The translations under genes and the position numbers were made by a program. The notes beneath the pieces are model-generated. The model ran no database searches. It was not told where the DNA came from and saw only the letters and a list, made by a program, of their open reading frames with translations. Below are positions 35,375 through 47,210 of a stretch of DNA of 64,000 bases, piece by piece. This DNA comes from Castanea sativa (taxonomy: Eukaryota > Streptophyta > Magnoliopsida > Fagales > Fagaceae), in contig NC_134016.1 of assembly GCF_040712315.1 (NCBI RefSeq), positions 24,810,390 through 24,874,389 on the forward strand, written 5' to 3'. Positions within the stretch are counted from its first letter, which is position 1, and the number at the start of each line of letters is the position of its first letter.

Positions 35375-36296
35375 TTACATAAATTTGGCGTATGATAAAA
35401 ACAATTTATATTCAAACTCAATCATAGACATATAAGCAATTGAATAATTGAATTTATAAAAACAATTAATAGTATATCGAGGTCTGCGTTCTAGTTGACT
35501 CAATTTATAAAATTTCTCTCATACAAAAAATTATAAAAAAATTTTAGTGTTTTGACATAATTAAGAACCATAATCAAACGAACAATTCAAATACAATCAT
35601 ATTTACATTTAAAAAAAAATTAGGTTAAAACAACATTGTGTTATGAGTTATTATTACCATATAACTAAGGCAATGGACTACCACACAAACTGACATCATG
35701 TTCATGTCCAACAACCGTTGGAGGTACTGCCATATGACTGTAGCAAAATAGACTATGCATTAATCTTAAGGATCCGGTTTACTAGTGTTGGTGTGCATTG
35801 GCTATGGTTAAGTTTTTTTTTTTTGATACATATATAGTTTGCTCTCCTTATTCTTCTTTTGTTTCTCTTTTATACTATTTCAGACTTGTAGCTAGTATAT
35901 AACATGTAAAACGTATGTATAAAAAACTTAGAAGAAAAAAATAATAATAATAACAGTAAAGTTCTTTTAAAATTGATAAAAATATATAATATAATATAGT
36001 AAAACACTAAAATGTGTAAATCGTTATTTGATTCGATCTATTTTTAATGCATTTAATTTCAAGCATTTTTTTGAGGGGAACATTTATTAATTTCAAGCAT
36101 TGATAAAAATAATAAAATAAAAAAGTAATTTTTTAGCCATTAATTATACTTAATGTATTATAATTTAACTTTCAAATATAATTCCATAGGCAAGTTAAAA
36201 ACTAATGATATTTTAGAAAATAATACTATATTTTTGGATTTTAACGTTGAGTTATTAAGCAATTTAAAATATGAATATAATACTTATAAACAAGGA

Positions 36297-36341
<45 letters not shown>

Positions 36342-36688
36342 CTTGTTTTTCATTTGGCCTGCCAAAGGCAAATTCCAAGCTTGGCCACTACTTAAGTTTC
36401 TTAATGACTAGTTGCTATTACAATCATGTTACTCCTTATCATTAAGGACAGAAAGTTGTGTGCAAGTTGTTGATTCTGATGTTGTGTTCCACTGTAACTA
36501 TAACTGCATGACATTTCTCTTTCGTGCAACAAAGCCCTCCTAGTTTCTCCCAAGTTTTCTTGTAAGTTTTTTCAGTACCCCAAATATGTCTAATATGTCA
36601 CCTTCGCTTCTATACATAATAAAAAAAATCTTAATATGCATGTTCTCTATTTGCTATCATATGGTCAACCTTGATTATTAGCATTTTC

Positions 36689-36755
<67 letters not shown>

Positions 36756-37360
36756 GATACATTACGGTTTAAAATCTATATGCCTTATTCCATGAGTTTA
36801 TTCTTTACTATTAGGCCAACACTTTTATTATAGACATGGTTAAGTTAGATTAAAATAAATTATATAGAATGTAAGTTTATTAAAAGTAGAAACCTAGCTG
36901 ACTCGTCACATGCGACCGATTCTATTTAATATGTCGTACATCTATAATTGACTAGAAAAATTTGAAATTAATGTTTGTTTTTGTTGGGGATATGATAGGG
37001 TTCAAAATTTATGGTGTCTTACACAGTAATTGCATGCCTTTCACTAAGTTTTTATATTTTGGTGTAGATAAAATCCAGACGTAAAAAATTTCTTATTTGA
37101 GTATAAAATACTATATTAGTTGAGTTAATTAAAACACCAATTGAAACTATTCTAACATACTACATTATTGCTCCCTACATTATTGGAGATTAAATTTTTT
37201 TAAAAAAATATGCAGCTGATGCAACATAAAAAGAAATCTATTTTATTAACAAGTTACAATAGAGCATTTTGTAGAAATTTTAGATTACTTTTGAATTTTA
37301 TGTTCGTGAAGACAAGCTCTGAAACTTCAATTCAAATGTGTGAATATCAGCAGTTGTACA
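35375..37360. other. AT-rich DNA with microsatellites
   Basis: No gene recognised. An (AT)n tract lies at about 36301-36338 and a long (TTA)n tract at about 36690-36754. The frames at 37210-37431 and 37364-37762 have no recognisable motif. The latter includes a tandem 23-bp duplication (about 37381-37428). Confidence 0.5.
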
Positions 37361-37727
37361 TAGTTAATATTGAAAAACTAGGGAGTACAAAAACACCTCA
37401 TGCATGGAGTACAAAAACACCTCATGCATAAAAATCTCATACGAAGACATACAAACACAATTTGAAACTAAGCACTTAACTATTACCTCTGTGTTCTGGT
37501 CACGGCAGGGTTGACCCAAAGGATAAATGGACAGCACATTGGTCTTGGATGGAGAACTGACATACAAACTCAAGGACTTGCAGATGGTGACCCAACTACC
37601 AGTAGCTTCTGCGTCCACATAGCGTTCTAACTCGTCACGTGGAGTTGGGAAGATAGGTACGCGAGTAGAGTTCAAAAGATCCTTAACTAAAAATAGATGA
37701 AAGGTGATGGGGTCTGTTTTGTGAAGA

Positions 37728-38145
37728 GGTACTCGAGTTCCGTGAAATCGAGTACCATTCATTATGCATTAATCGTAGTGGTTGCCGCCAGGAAAGTCGG
37801 TGCGTGCAATAAGTATGGAACTTATTACTCGAGTTTAAAGGACTCGAGTATTGTGTTAGAAGTACCCGAGTCCAGTAAACTCGAGTATGGCTCGGGTATA
37901 ATATAGTAAATCATACAGATTAGTACTCGAGCTTACAAGACTCGAGTACTGTTAGAAGTACCCGAGTCCAGTAAGCTCGAGTATGGCTCGGGTAATCTGT
38001 ACTTACTCTACTCGAGTACTGTGTTCTAGTACCCGAGTCCAGTATGCTCGAGTATGGCTCGGGTATAACATATAGATTAGTACTCGAGTTTGTCGGACTC
38101 GAGTACTGTGTTACGGTACTCGAGTTCATTAAACTCGAGTACTAA
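37728..38145. repeat. Internal CTCGAG palindrome array
   Basis: At least eight TACTCGAG / CTCGAGTA / ACCCGAG motifs form a chain of short hairpins (for example TACTCGAGCTTACAAGACTCGAGTAC) with links such as GTATGGCTCGGGTA. They are of the same kind as those in both MULE terminal repeats, but without the GGCCAAA...ACCACC outer end. It directly abuts the plastid-derived ndhF segment. Confidence 0.85.
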
Positions 38146-38189
38146 TCTGTTTTTTTAGTTTCATCCAAGGTAATACTGTTGTATTTTTA

Positions 38190-39208
38190 TTTTTCCCCTC
38201 TTTACCCCATAGAGACATTGAATAAAACGAGTTATTTGTTTTTCCATTGTAATTTTGAAAATTAACATTTAAATATCCTTCAAAAGTAAGTAAATAAATA
38301 CGAAACATATAAAATGCAGTTAATCCTGCTGTAGAACAAGCAATTATTGCAAAAATCGGTGAATACAACCAAATATAATTAAGAATTTCATCTTTGGACC
38401 AAAAACAGGCAAGGGGTGGAATACCGCAAAGAGACAGTATACCTAATAAAAAAGCAGTTTTTGTGATTGGTACATGTTTTGTTAAACCCCCCATAAGGAC
38501 CATATTCTGACTTTTATCTGGAGAATATCCAACAACCGCTTCCATTGAGTGGATGATTGATCCGGATCCTAAAAACAACAATGCTTTTGAATAAGCATGA
38601 GTAATCAAATGAAATAAAGCGGATCGATAAGACCCAATACCTAGAGCTAACATCATATAACCCAATTGAGACATTGTAGAATAGGCTAAACCTCTCTTAA
38701 TATCTTTTTGAGCAAGGGCTAAAGTAGCTCCTAATAGTAATGTTATTATCCCTATCAAAGCTATTATGTTCATTATGTAAGGTACAACTATGAAAAGAGG
38801 AAGAAGCCGAGCTACAAGAAAAATCCCTGCTGCTACCATAGTAGCAGCATGTATAAGAGCCGAAATAGGAGTAGGTCCTTCCATAGCATCGGGTAACCAT
38901 ACATGAAGGGGAAATTGGGCGGATTTGGCAATTGCACCAGAAAATAATAAAAGAGCACACAAAGTAACAAATAAAAAATTAACTTCATTAGTAGAAATCA
39001 ATCTATTGACTATTTCAAACAAACCCCGAAATTCGAAACTGCCCGTTATCCAATAAAAACCTAAAATTCCTAATAATAAACCAAAATCTCCTACACGATT
39101 AGTGACAAACGCTTTTTGACAAGCATTCCCAGCGATAGGTCGTGTGAACCAAAAACCTATTAATAGATAAGAGCATACTCCAACTAATTCCCAAAAAATA
39201 TAAATTTG
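38190..39208 (-). pseudogene. ndhF: Nuclear copy of plastid ndhF (middle part)
   Basis: The minus strand translates with no stop over about 340 codons as NdhF, the NADH-dehydrogenase-like complex subunit 5 of the thylakoid membrane. Landmarks: [94 protein letters not shown] and [20 protein letters not shown]. Intact NdhF is about 740 residues, so both ends are missing; it stops matching after [11 protein letters not shown]. Its plastid codon use and transmembrane pattern differ from its neighbours. The open frame suggests recent transfer or weak decay. It is not expected to function in the nucleus. Confidence 0.95.
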
Positions 39209-39339
39209 TATAAAATACCCTCGAGGTTTTTTTGTTTTTTTTTAGTACTCTCAAGTTTATAGAAGTATAATGGGAGGGCAATCAAATAATAATATCTGGG
39301 AAATTCTCTAATTTATCAATGGTCTAGATTGTAGATATC

Positions 39340-40330
39340 ATCACAATTTAGGGGGAAGAAAATGCCGGGGTACACTTCACTGTGTAGTAACCTTAGATAT
39401 CTTACTGGGGTTGTTACAAAATAGGGGGAAAAAATTATAATCAAGATCACAGAATGTGATTTTAATTTACATGCATACTTCACTGTGTAGTAACCTTAGA
39501 TATCTTACTGGGGTTGTTACAAAATAGGGGGAAAAAATTATAATCAAGATCACAGAATGTGATTTTAATTTACATGCAATTAAGATGTATAGGTTTGATT
39601 TTTTTTTTTAAATAATCATTGAAAGGCTAAGAGTATACACCAGTTAAAATTACAGTTGCAAGTTGATCTTCTCAAACCATTTGAAGATGTCAGAGTAAAC
39701 CCGATCACCCCCCAAGTCTTCCCCTGTAGCTCCAGCAACCACCCTTAAAATGTCCTCAATCAAAGCAAAATTTCCCATTATATCAACATGAGCTCCACTT
39801 TGGGTGTCCCATTTCCCATTATATCAACAGGCACAGTCTCATCACCATCCACATGATAGACTCCATCTTTCAGACAACCATCACAATTTAGGGGGAAGAA
39901 AATGCCGATGTACACTTCACTATGTAGTAACCTTAGATATCTTACTGGGGTTGTTACAAAATAGGGGGAAAAAATTATAATCAAGATCACAGAATGTGAT
40001 TTTAATTTACATGCGTATAAGATGTATAGGTTTGATTTTTTTTTTAAATAATCATTGAAAGGCTAAGAGTATACACCAGTTAAAATTACAGTTGCAAGTT
40101 GATCTTCTCAAACCATTTGAAGATGTCAGAGTAAACCCGATCACCCCCCAAGTCTTCCCCTGTAGCTCCAGCAACCACCCTTAAAATGTCCTCAATCAAA
40201 GCAAAATTTCCCATTATATCAACATGAGCTCCACTTTGGGTGTCCCATTTCCCATTATATCAACAGGCACAGTCTCATCACCATCCACATGATAGACTCC
40301 ATCTTTCAGACAGCCATCTTCATCTTCACT
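39340..40330. repeat. ~436-bp tandem duplication with shorter internal repeats
   Basis: TACAGTTGCAAGTTGATCTT recurs at 39651 and 40087 (436-bp offset). The segment with TAACCTTAGATATCTTACTG occurs three times (about 39390, 39490 and 39929), so a ~105-bp piece was duplicated in addition. The copies are nearly identical, so the event is recent relative to the captured PDAT fragment it contains. Confidence 0.9.
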
Positions 40331-40420
40331 ATCAGCCGAAGTATCAATGTGAAATGGAATGTTGCATTCAGCAATGGGGGATAAATTGTAAACATAAGAT
40401 CTTTTAGAGATGATTCCACA
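39650..40420 (-). pseudogene. PDAT1 gene 3' fragment, tandemly duplicated
   Basis: The minus strand carries the C-terminal part of phospholipid:diacylglycerol acyltransferase, an ER enzyme that makes triacylglycerol from phospholipid and diacylglycerol. About 40420-40230 reads SYVYNLSP ... IPFHIDTSADSEDEDGCLKD, then GVYHVDGDETVPV. A second stretch in each repeat copy reads SGAHVDIMGNFALIEDILRV, then GATGEDLGGDRVYSDIF and ends with a stop. The sequence between DETVPV and the C-terminus is deleted, joining VPV to DIMGN. Catalytic serine and aspartate regions upstream are absent. Two copies of the terminal piece lie about 436 bp apart. Confidence 0.87.
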
Positions 40421-40610
40421 ATCAAATAAGGTTTTTTAAGAATTCCACAATCAAATTACCCTACAAAAAATGATAAAAGATGCTATCTTGAGCTACCATA
40501 TAAAAGTATTCTTTTCCAAACACAATGTCACACTACACCATTCACTTTCACATAACCCCAAAAAACTCACAAACTCACACGCACAACCAAACCATAAATT
40601 TAGTACAAAA

Positions 40611-40676
40611 AGCTAACCTGGCACTTCCTCTCCATACAAGTTCTAGGAGGTGGGTGAGGTTATGCAATCAAAGCCT
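40611..40676 (+). mobile_element. Partial tRNA-derived SINE
   Basis: AGCTAACCTGGCACTTCCTC followed by GTTCTAGGAGGTGGGTGAGG parallels the better-preserved SINE at 45236-45355. It is short and diverged. Confidence 0.4.
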
Positions 40677-40779
40677 ATTTTTTGCAAGATGACTCTAACT
40701 AACAAAAGTACAAATGTATAGATATAAAATTAACACAGAAATATAAAAATAAGAACCTTGGTGACAATGAACTTACAAT

Positions 40780-41190
40780 AAATATAATCACGTACCAGCT
40801 TAAATGAATATGAGAGAGACTCCACTGATGTGTATGCCAGATAAAGAAGAGCGCTTTTATAGAAGTCAGCAAATTGTTGACGAAATTTGTAGTACTGAGA
40901 TGAAACCCAGTAATAGTTAGCATAGACAGTTGGATCAATATCCGTCATGCTGTCAAGGGTACTCTTCCCATCTTCTAGAAGCTTCTTGCACTCTTTTTGG
41001 TCACCTTGCTCTAGTTTAAATATGGCTATTTGCAACTTAATGTAAAGGATTGGTTCTTTAATTCGCTGCTCTCTACTTGCTTGAAGTTTCTCAATCACTC
41101 CTTCTAGATAATTAATAGCAGCTTCTTTCTCTGAATATTGCCTAGAAACTATGACAGCAAAATGTGCAAGCTTGAGAAGATTGACACCAT
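40780..41190 (-). pseudogene. 26S proteasome subunit RPN9 (PSMD13) gene fragment
   Basis: About 130 codons run uninterrupted on the minus strand as RPN9, a lid subunit of the 26S proteasome. It reads NLLKLAHFAVIVSRQYSEKE, YLEGVIEKL, EPILYIKLQIAIFKLEQGDQ, KECKKLLEDGKSTLDSMTDI and SALLYLAYTSVESLS. The match starts at NLLK and ends at a GT splice donor after SYSFKL. That is about a third of the ~385-residue protein. The N-terminal part and the C-terminal PCI domain are missing. Sequence upstream of NLLK does not match the family, marking the capture junction. No lesion is visible inside the piece. Confidence 0.88.
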
Positions 41191-41199
41191 ACAACATTT

Positions 41200-42890
41200 T
41201 ATAAACAAATCTACCCAAAGAAGAGAAATTGGTCTCAGTCCCACCTAGCATTTAACCAGGCAACATTATTTTTGCAAGTTTCATCCATCACAACCTCCTT
41301 TTAACTGGTTAATATGATTAGCATCAAATTTAATATTCTTCCATCAAACCACGGCCCATAGTTCTGCAGAAAAACAGAGATAGAAGAGCTTTAGAATCCT
41401 GACATGAAGAAAGCAAGATCCACAATAGAAAAATTAGATAGTTTATAATTGCTCCACAAATAATGTAGTTTAAGCAAGTAGACCATCCCACCCTAAACTA
41501 TCATCTTGCTAGAAGTATCTTCAGAATTAGCCATAATATGTATCATATTAGTGTCATTGTAGTGTAAAAATGGGTAGTCTGCTGAAATTTGTAAGGCTTC
41601 CATTTGTGTTTTAAGTAGCTTGTAACAAACACTAACATATGGTTTTCCTATATATGTTCAAGCAGCTCTAGCAGATTATAAATACATAATTCCCTTATTC
41701 AAAGATATATCAAGTCATCAATTAGCCAACAAGGAGAGAAGAAACAATAGCTTAAGCCTATAAAGAAATGTTTTCAATATGATGCACTCATCAGTCTCAT
41801 CGTATTTCAGTAATATGTTCTTGTTGCATTTCAGGCACATAGCTAATTTTTGCATAATATGCACATTGAAATTCAGCCTGTTTCTGACTGATTATACCAG
41901 TTTTCAATGGAAAACAACCAAATGTTATACTGAGAGCAGACTATTAGCCTCTCTTTATATTATTTTTTGGACTACCTATTGATATATCTTGCTCTTGGGT
42001 GATAAACACTACACATGAAGATGAAGCATTATGAACAACCATGTCGAAACTAATTTTAATTCGTAATCTGCATGTATAACTTCTTATAGCCATCAAGTAG
42101 CAGTTCTCAATTTGGGGAGAATTCAAATGTAGGAAAAATATATCAGAGTCCACGATCATTTTATTGAGAATGGAGGTCCACTAATGGATAGGCTAGAAAT
42201 TCCAGCAGACTGATTCCTATATGTTCAGAAGCTCATTTCACAGAAACAAAACATAAAAAGCATCCACACAAGATAACAGTATTTAATGTGGTTAAGCCAA
42301 CTCAATTTACAACCATAAACAATGTTAACCAAAATCCACTACAATTTGGATATAATCACTAACATACTCTCACCAAAAACGCTCAGAAACCTCACAAATA
42401 CTTAATAACCTTACAAAATGAACACTCTCACAGTCCATAGCCCCAATACACCCAATAGTGCTCTCTCACTCAACAAATAAACAAATTATCAACTCACATA
42501 CATGGGTGTCTTTCAATCCCCAAAGAACTACCAAACTGCCCTTTTAAAAAACCTCACTCCGTACTTTCTAAAAGTCTTCTCCTTTCTGTAGATGGGAGGA
42601 CCTCTTAGGCCAATACTACCAAACCCTTTACAGGACTATTTATATGTAAGACTCCAACTTCTCTTCAGTGGTGGACAAGAAATACTAAATCTCCGGTCAT
42701 TGACAAGGAACAAACTTTCCTTCCCCACACAAAGAATACTTAATAGATAACCAAGTCTAAATAGGATTTTGAGTCAATCTGTAGCACTATCTTTGTGTAA
42801 AAACTAAAACTAAATACAACACACAGAAAAGATGATGCATATGTGCAAGATATTGGTCAAGGTGATATTATGAAGTGAGGAAAATTTATA
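41200..42890. other. AT-rich spacer with a dispersed-repeat-like segment
   Basis: No gene recognised. About 42250-42760 (AAGATAACAGTATTTAATGT ... CCTCACAAATACTTAATAAC) resembles the segment at 59140-59350 and looks like a non-coding dispersed repeat, with no termini found. Confidence 0.4.
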
Positions 42891-42894
42891 TACC

Positions 42895-43200
42895 TGTAGA
42901 CCAATCATCATACTCAGAATATCCAGAGTATTGTGTCCATGGTGAAAAGTAATTTTCTTTGTGAGGTTGAAGCTTTCATCCTCATGATTACCATATCCAA
43001 ATCCTGCATTATATTCCATATACAATGTTATCAATCATTATATTACACACACACACACACAGTAAAACAGTTTCCAAATCTGCAGTCCAACTGGAAACAT
43101 TGTAAGTAAATAGTAGATGGACATAATTATGAACCTTGAAGCCTTTTGTTTACAAAAAGCTCATTAACACTGGAGGCATGGGCAGATGATATAACTTGAA
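42895..43200 (-). pseudogene. Beta-galactosidase 3' exon fragments
   Basis: Two exon-like pieces on the minus strand: about 43140-43200 (SSAHASSVNELFVNKR) and about 42895-43010 (YGNHEDESFNLTKKITFHHG, HNTLDILSMMIGLQ). They resemble the galactose-binding-like region of plant GH35 beta-galactosidases (pattern HAFVNGKLVG ... GxNTIDLLSLMVGLQNYG). They continue, in order and orientation, the beta-galactosidase fragment at 47211-49220. AP-4 beta exons lie between the two parts. Confidence 0.65.
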
Positions 43201-44015
43201 GATTTCTTTGTGCAACAACCTAGAATCATAGCCATTGTTGCAAGAAACAAACTTAATAGATATGACATATTCAAACAGTTTAAAACATAAATTCTGAGAA
43301 ACATCTGACAAAGATGAGTGAGAGAACGAAGATTGAGGTAAAAAAAATTATTCAAGTGATGTATATAGAGTCAATTATATGTATCTCCAATCTGGTAAGA
43401 CAAACTAATTTAAGCCATGTCTCCTACTTGGGTCATTGGAATTTGAGAGTGTACATCAGTTGTAGGTTCAATAAATCCTATAACATATTTTCTGTGCTAA
43501 AATAAATGCAAATTTCTCATACAGGAAAAGTACAGAAGTCTGAAAGAAAAAACATCTTCATGCATCTAGAAAAGTTCACTCACCAAAAAAAGGAAAAAGA
43601 AAACCTTCCAGGAAATTTCTGATACAAGGAAAAGTACAGAAGTTCAGGCCAGCTCCACATCATGGTACAGAGGGGAAAAAAAACTTACTAGAAAAGGTAA
43701 AGAAAAACAAAAAGAAAGACTAACCTAAATGCATAACTGAAACAATTGACACGTGTTCCTACAAGACAATGTCCTGTGATCAAGATTGAGAGAGGTATAC
43801 AGCAACTATGGTGTGGGAGGAAAAACAAAAACAGAGAATTCTCATCTTCAATTACATTATACAATGATCTACTGCTAAAGAGTAAGGTTCTTCTACCACT
43901 CTCTTTCATTTCATATTATTTCATTTCCAACCTCTCTGGAGAGTGGGAGGATTTTTCAATAAATATAGGAAATAACCAATTTTCTGCTGGGCCCTGAAGG
44001 GATATAATTAAATCC
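43201..44015. other. AT-rich spacer downstream of AP-4 beta fragment
   Basis: Nothing recognised. The frames at 43314 and 43746 show no motif. Confidence 0.45.
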
Positions 44016-45235
44016 TTAAGGCACACCGAATTTGGAGAGAGCTGATTGGAACAAAGCTGAGAATGCCTGGGATGCACTTTGATCATCAGCTTTGATCTTT
44101 ATTTGTGCTTTGGCCGATGATGTGTTAATTATACTCTACAAGAAATGTGGAAAATTCCTCTGCCTTTTGTGCAAAGAAGAAGAACTTAAAATTAGGGGAT
44201 TGTCCACCTGATGCAATGCAGTGGATGGAATGGCCTTGCATGTGCCGGAGGAGGGCCTCAGATGTCGTCAATGCTGCGATTCCTTGAGGACTAATAGATA
44301 TTCCTGCACCAGATTAAATAATATGATCTATGAGAACTGTTGATAATACAAAAGCTGGTAGAAATACCTCTAGAGGCCAAAAGTGACATATTGGTAGGCC
44401 AGAGGTGAATAGGTATGGTTCTTGTTTTCAATTCCTATTGTTTCCCAAGGATATAGAATCAAACCACAACTCAGACTAATATAGAAGCACTTTATAGAGG
44501 AGTTGTGCTACCAATGTAAAAATCACTAACACAACATTTGTTACAAAGTGAAAAAGGAGCATCAATAAAAACAAACAGAGAATTATCAAAGTAATGCCAT
44601 AATTTAGGAGTAAACCTGTGATAATGATATTGGAAGTTGGCGCCATTTTTGCTGAAAAGTGCCTGGATCTAGAACAGCTTTTGAATTAAGCTTCAAAAGA
44701 GGAGGTGAAGGAGCAGGTGCAGGTGAAGGGATTTCTGGTAGACCTAATCCAAGGAGATCATCAATTGCCAAGCTAGATTGTGGAGCAAGCCCTGGTACAC
44801 TGGGGTTTAAAATGGTCAACTCTGATAATGCCTGTGATGCAGCAGATACAGCTGAACCATCATATGAAGGAGCACTATATGCAGCTCCATTGTTACTAGG
44901 ACCTCTAATTTCCTCCTTCTCTGAAGTACTTAAAAGTAGATCCTTGTCATTTGCCTCAACTCTGTGAGCTGGAACAACAGTACCTGCTGCAGATTCTGCC
45001 CCAATAGATAGATTTCCAAGTTCGTCTGAAACTCAAAAGGCCCCCGGTGCTCCTTATCAGTAAACATGTAGGAAGGCTGCAAAATTATGTGGATCAGTCA
45101 ATTTGCACCTCACCCTAATCCATTGTAGACAAGCTAAATGTGATCACTGCCAATAAAGAGCACTTACATATACAGTGGGAAGGGGTGATCTTTTGGAATT
45201 AAGGTATCTCAATTGATAATGAAGTAAATAATGTT

Positions 45236-45355
45236 GCCAATGAGCTCTAGCTCAACTGGCACCTCCTCCCCTTGCAAGTGTTTGGTGGAGGGTAAGTTTG
45301 TGGGTTCAACACCCACCGGGTGCTTGTGTGACTCACCAATGAAATAAATAAAAAT
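45236..45355 (+). mobile_element. tRNA-derived SINE
   Basis: It has A-box-like TAGCTCAACTGGCACC (45248-45263) and B-box-like GGGTTCAACACCC (45302-45314) at tRNA-like spacing, then an A-rich tail (AATAAATAAAAA). It is nested in an intron of the AP-4 beta fragment. Confidence 0.7.
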
Positions 45356-45847
45356 CATGTCAATGTGTTCCAATATTTTTTGCTTGGCACTTTTTAACTG
45401 ATAATGAAGCAGAATGAACCAGTGACATCACTGTTAACCCCATGTTTAAAGGGAGGAGATGCCATTGTTGTGTCCCATAAATGTGGAATATGAAACAAAT
45501 TATTGTGAGAAGATTATCCACTGCAGTTACCTTCTGGTACACAACAGAAAAACTGTTAAATTCGTCAAATATGCGATCTTTGATTTCACTGCTCTGAGTA
45601 TCAGCAAAGACAGAAACAGCTTGTTTTGGAGGGTTCACCACACGTTCTGCTACTGAGACATTGTGTTGCAAAAGCCTGTAGTAGAACAAGGCTCTATCAT
45701 GAACATCCTGCAATCAACTAAAACTTTTAATTTAACATTTTATACAAACTAATCAAAAACTTAGTTAAGTACTGATAACATTTAAGTAAAATTTTATCAT
45801 CTCAAAAAGAAAAAGTCTTAAATATTGTGAGAAGATTATCTCCTTAA

Positions 45848-45952
45848 AAATAATAATAATAATACCAATGATGATTATGATAATGGTGATAATGATAATG
45901 ACATTAGTGATGATGATGATAGTACTAATCATGATAACAATAACAATACAGA
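45848..45952. repeat. Trinucleotide/degenerate low-complexity tract
   Basis: AAT, GAT and ATG triplets in runs, with interruptions. Confidence 0.85.
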
Positions 45953-46278
45953 TCAACAAGACCTGGTGGAAATCAGCAAGACCTGCAGCCAGTGCAGCTC
46001 CCAAGGCTTTTTGAGTCTCAGGTGGCCTCTTGAAAAAACACTTCATTACTGCTGTGAGAAGATGTAAACGAACCTGAGCAATGTGATAGCCCATCACTAA
46101 ACAAGTAAATGAAGTAATCAAAAGCACAACACTATAAATTCCATCTTTACAATTAGTCAGACAAGAAATTATCTAAGATTTTTTTATTTGCCAAGCATTT
46201 TGTCAAAACCCAATTTAAATATCTTTATCCAATACCCATAGTGCTCATCAAATATCAAGATGATTGGAGATTAAAAAT

Positions 46279-46445
46279 CATGGTTTTAAAAATCGGACTG
46301 GGGCAAAAACCATTTTTGCCTCCGGTTCCTGGTTCAGCCTGGTTTTGGCCACTTTTCACTTTTTTGAGGGTTTTTACTGGACTGTACTGCTGCCCGGTTC
46401 CCAGTTGAACCAATCAGACCGGCCAGTCCAGTTTCTAAAATCATG
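46279..46445. mobile_element. Short MITE with CATGGTTTTAAAAATCGG ends
   Basis: The left end CATGGTTTTAAAAATCGGAC and the reverse-complemented right end CATGATTTTAGAAACTGGAC form an imperfect inverted repeat around a GC-richer body (CCGGTTCC, CCGGCC). The target duplication is unclear. Confidence 0.5.
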
Positions 46446-46605
46446 TTAGAAATCATCTCATCTATAAAGTATAGATGAGATGATTTTTAACATGATTTTT
46501 ATGGATTTACTTTCAGATGGCGAGAACATCATCTCATCTGATGTCATTTACTTTCAAATCTATAAAAATCATCTCATAAAATAATTTTAGGGATTTGAAA
46601 GTAAA
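46446..46605. repeat. Fold-back repeat pair
   Basis: AAATCATCTCATCTATA, then three bases, then its reverse complement gives a 17-bp-arm hairpin at about 46450-46486. Further on, GGATTTACTTTCAGATG and GGATTTGAAAGTAAAG form a second, looser inverted pair ending near 46605. No coding. Confidence 0.6.
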
Positions 46606-47205
46606 GTAGGACATTAGGTTGGCCCACATTGCATCATATTTCATGAATAGAATAAGATCATCATATCCTTTTGTGAATGGATGAAGGTTAATAGGTAGTC
46701 AGCTAGACACCAATAGAAAGGCTAAACACTGTGCATATAAGAATCTATCAGCCCATAGGTAGTCAGATGACTTCAATCTTATTTTCTTGAGACAGCATCA
46801 TATACATATAATTTTATGTTCTCCATTGTATCAAAAGGTTTACATTTAAATGCAATACCAGCATCAATGGAGTAAAAGTGAATATCAACTTTACACACCA
46901 GGAGAACAGAAACATCAAGCTTGCATTACAAGAAGAATGCAGAGATTTGCGTACTCTACAATACTTTGTAAATAAGGATGTTCTTCATTTTTTTTTCTTT
47001 AGGAACTTTGAATATTTTTTAAATTGATTAAACCGTCCCCCTAGTCTTATACAATGTCTTTCTTCTATTGTTCAATGTCACTCATACTAGGACTTTTCAT
47101 ATCAGTTTAGACTAGAGAAGAACTGCTAGAGCTGCAAGAATCACTGCTTAGAATTTAATTTGATGGTTTCTTTCAATTGTACATAGACCAGTTACATTTA
47201 GAAAT
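46606..47205. other. Spacer between AP-4 beta and beta-galactosidase fragments
   Basis: Nothing recognised. Confidence 0.45.
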
Positions 47206-47210
47206 TTATA

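Larger units (their letters stand above)
44016..46090 (-). pseudogene. AP-4 complex beta subunit gene fragment (C-terminal half)
   Basis: Exons in descending order: about 45960-46085 (RLHLLTAVMKCFFKRPPETQ, KALGAALAAGLADFHQ), about 45530-45713 (DVHDRALFYYRLLQHNVSVA, DTQSSEIKDRIFDEFNSFSV), about 44605-45060 (PSYMFTDKEHRGPFEF ... ILNPSVPGLAPQSSLAIDD, QKWRQLPISLSQ), about 44160-44305 (SPQGIAALTTSEALLRHMQG, PNFKFFFFAQ) and about 44016-44135 (SSAKAQIKIKADDQSASQAF), with the natural stop at 44016-44018. This is the beta-adaptin trunk end, hinge and ear of AP-4, a trans-Golgi vesicle adaptor. The N-terminal half is missing. A one-base loss after GPFEF (about 45030) breaks the hinge exon. Introns are kept, and one holds a SINE. 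Confidence 0.92.

Noticed and set aside
27340..38145. A smaller MULE ending at the internal palindrome array in place of the 27.6-kb element
   Set aside because: The internal array lacks the GGCCAAA...ACCACC outer end and any flanking TGAACTACA copy. Only the outer pair shares a perfect 9-bp duplication. Not fully excluded as an older fusion.
38129..39022. ndhF as a working gene or sign that the window is plastid DNA
   Set aside because: It lacks both ends of the protein and is flanked by nuclear MULE and gene-fragment sequence.
45236..45355. A tRNA gene
   Set aside because: A- and B-box-like sequences are present, but there is no cloverleaf or CCA-end context, and an A-rich tail points to a SINE.
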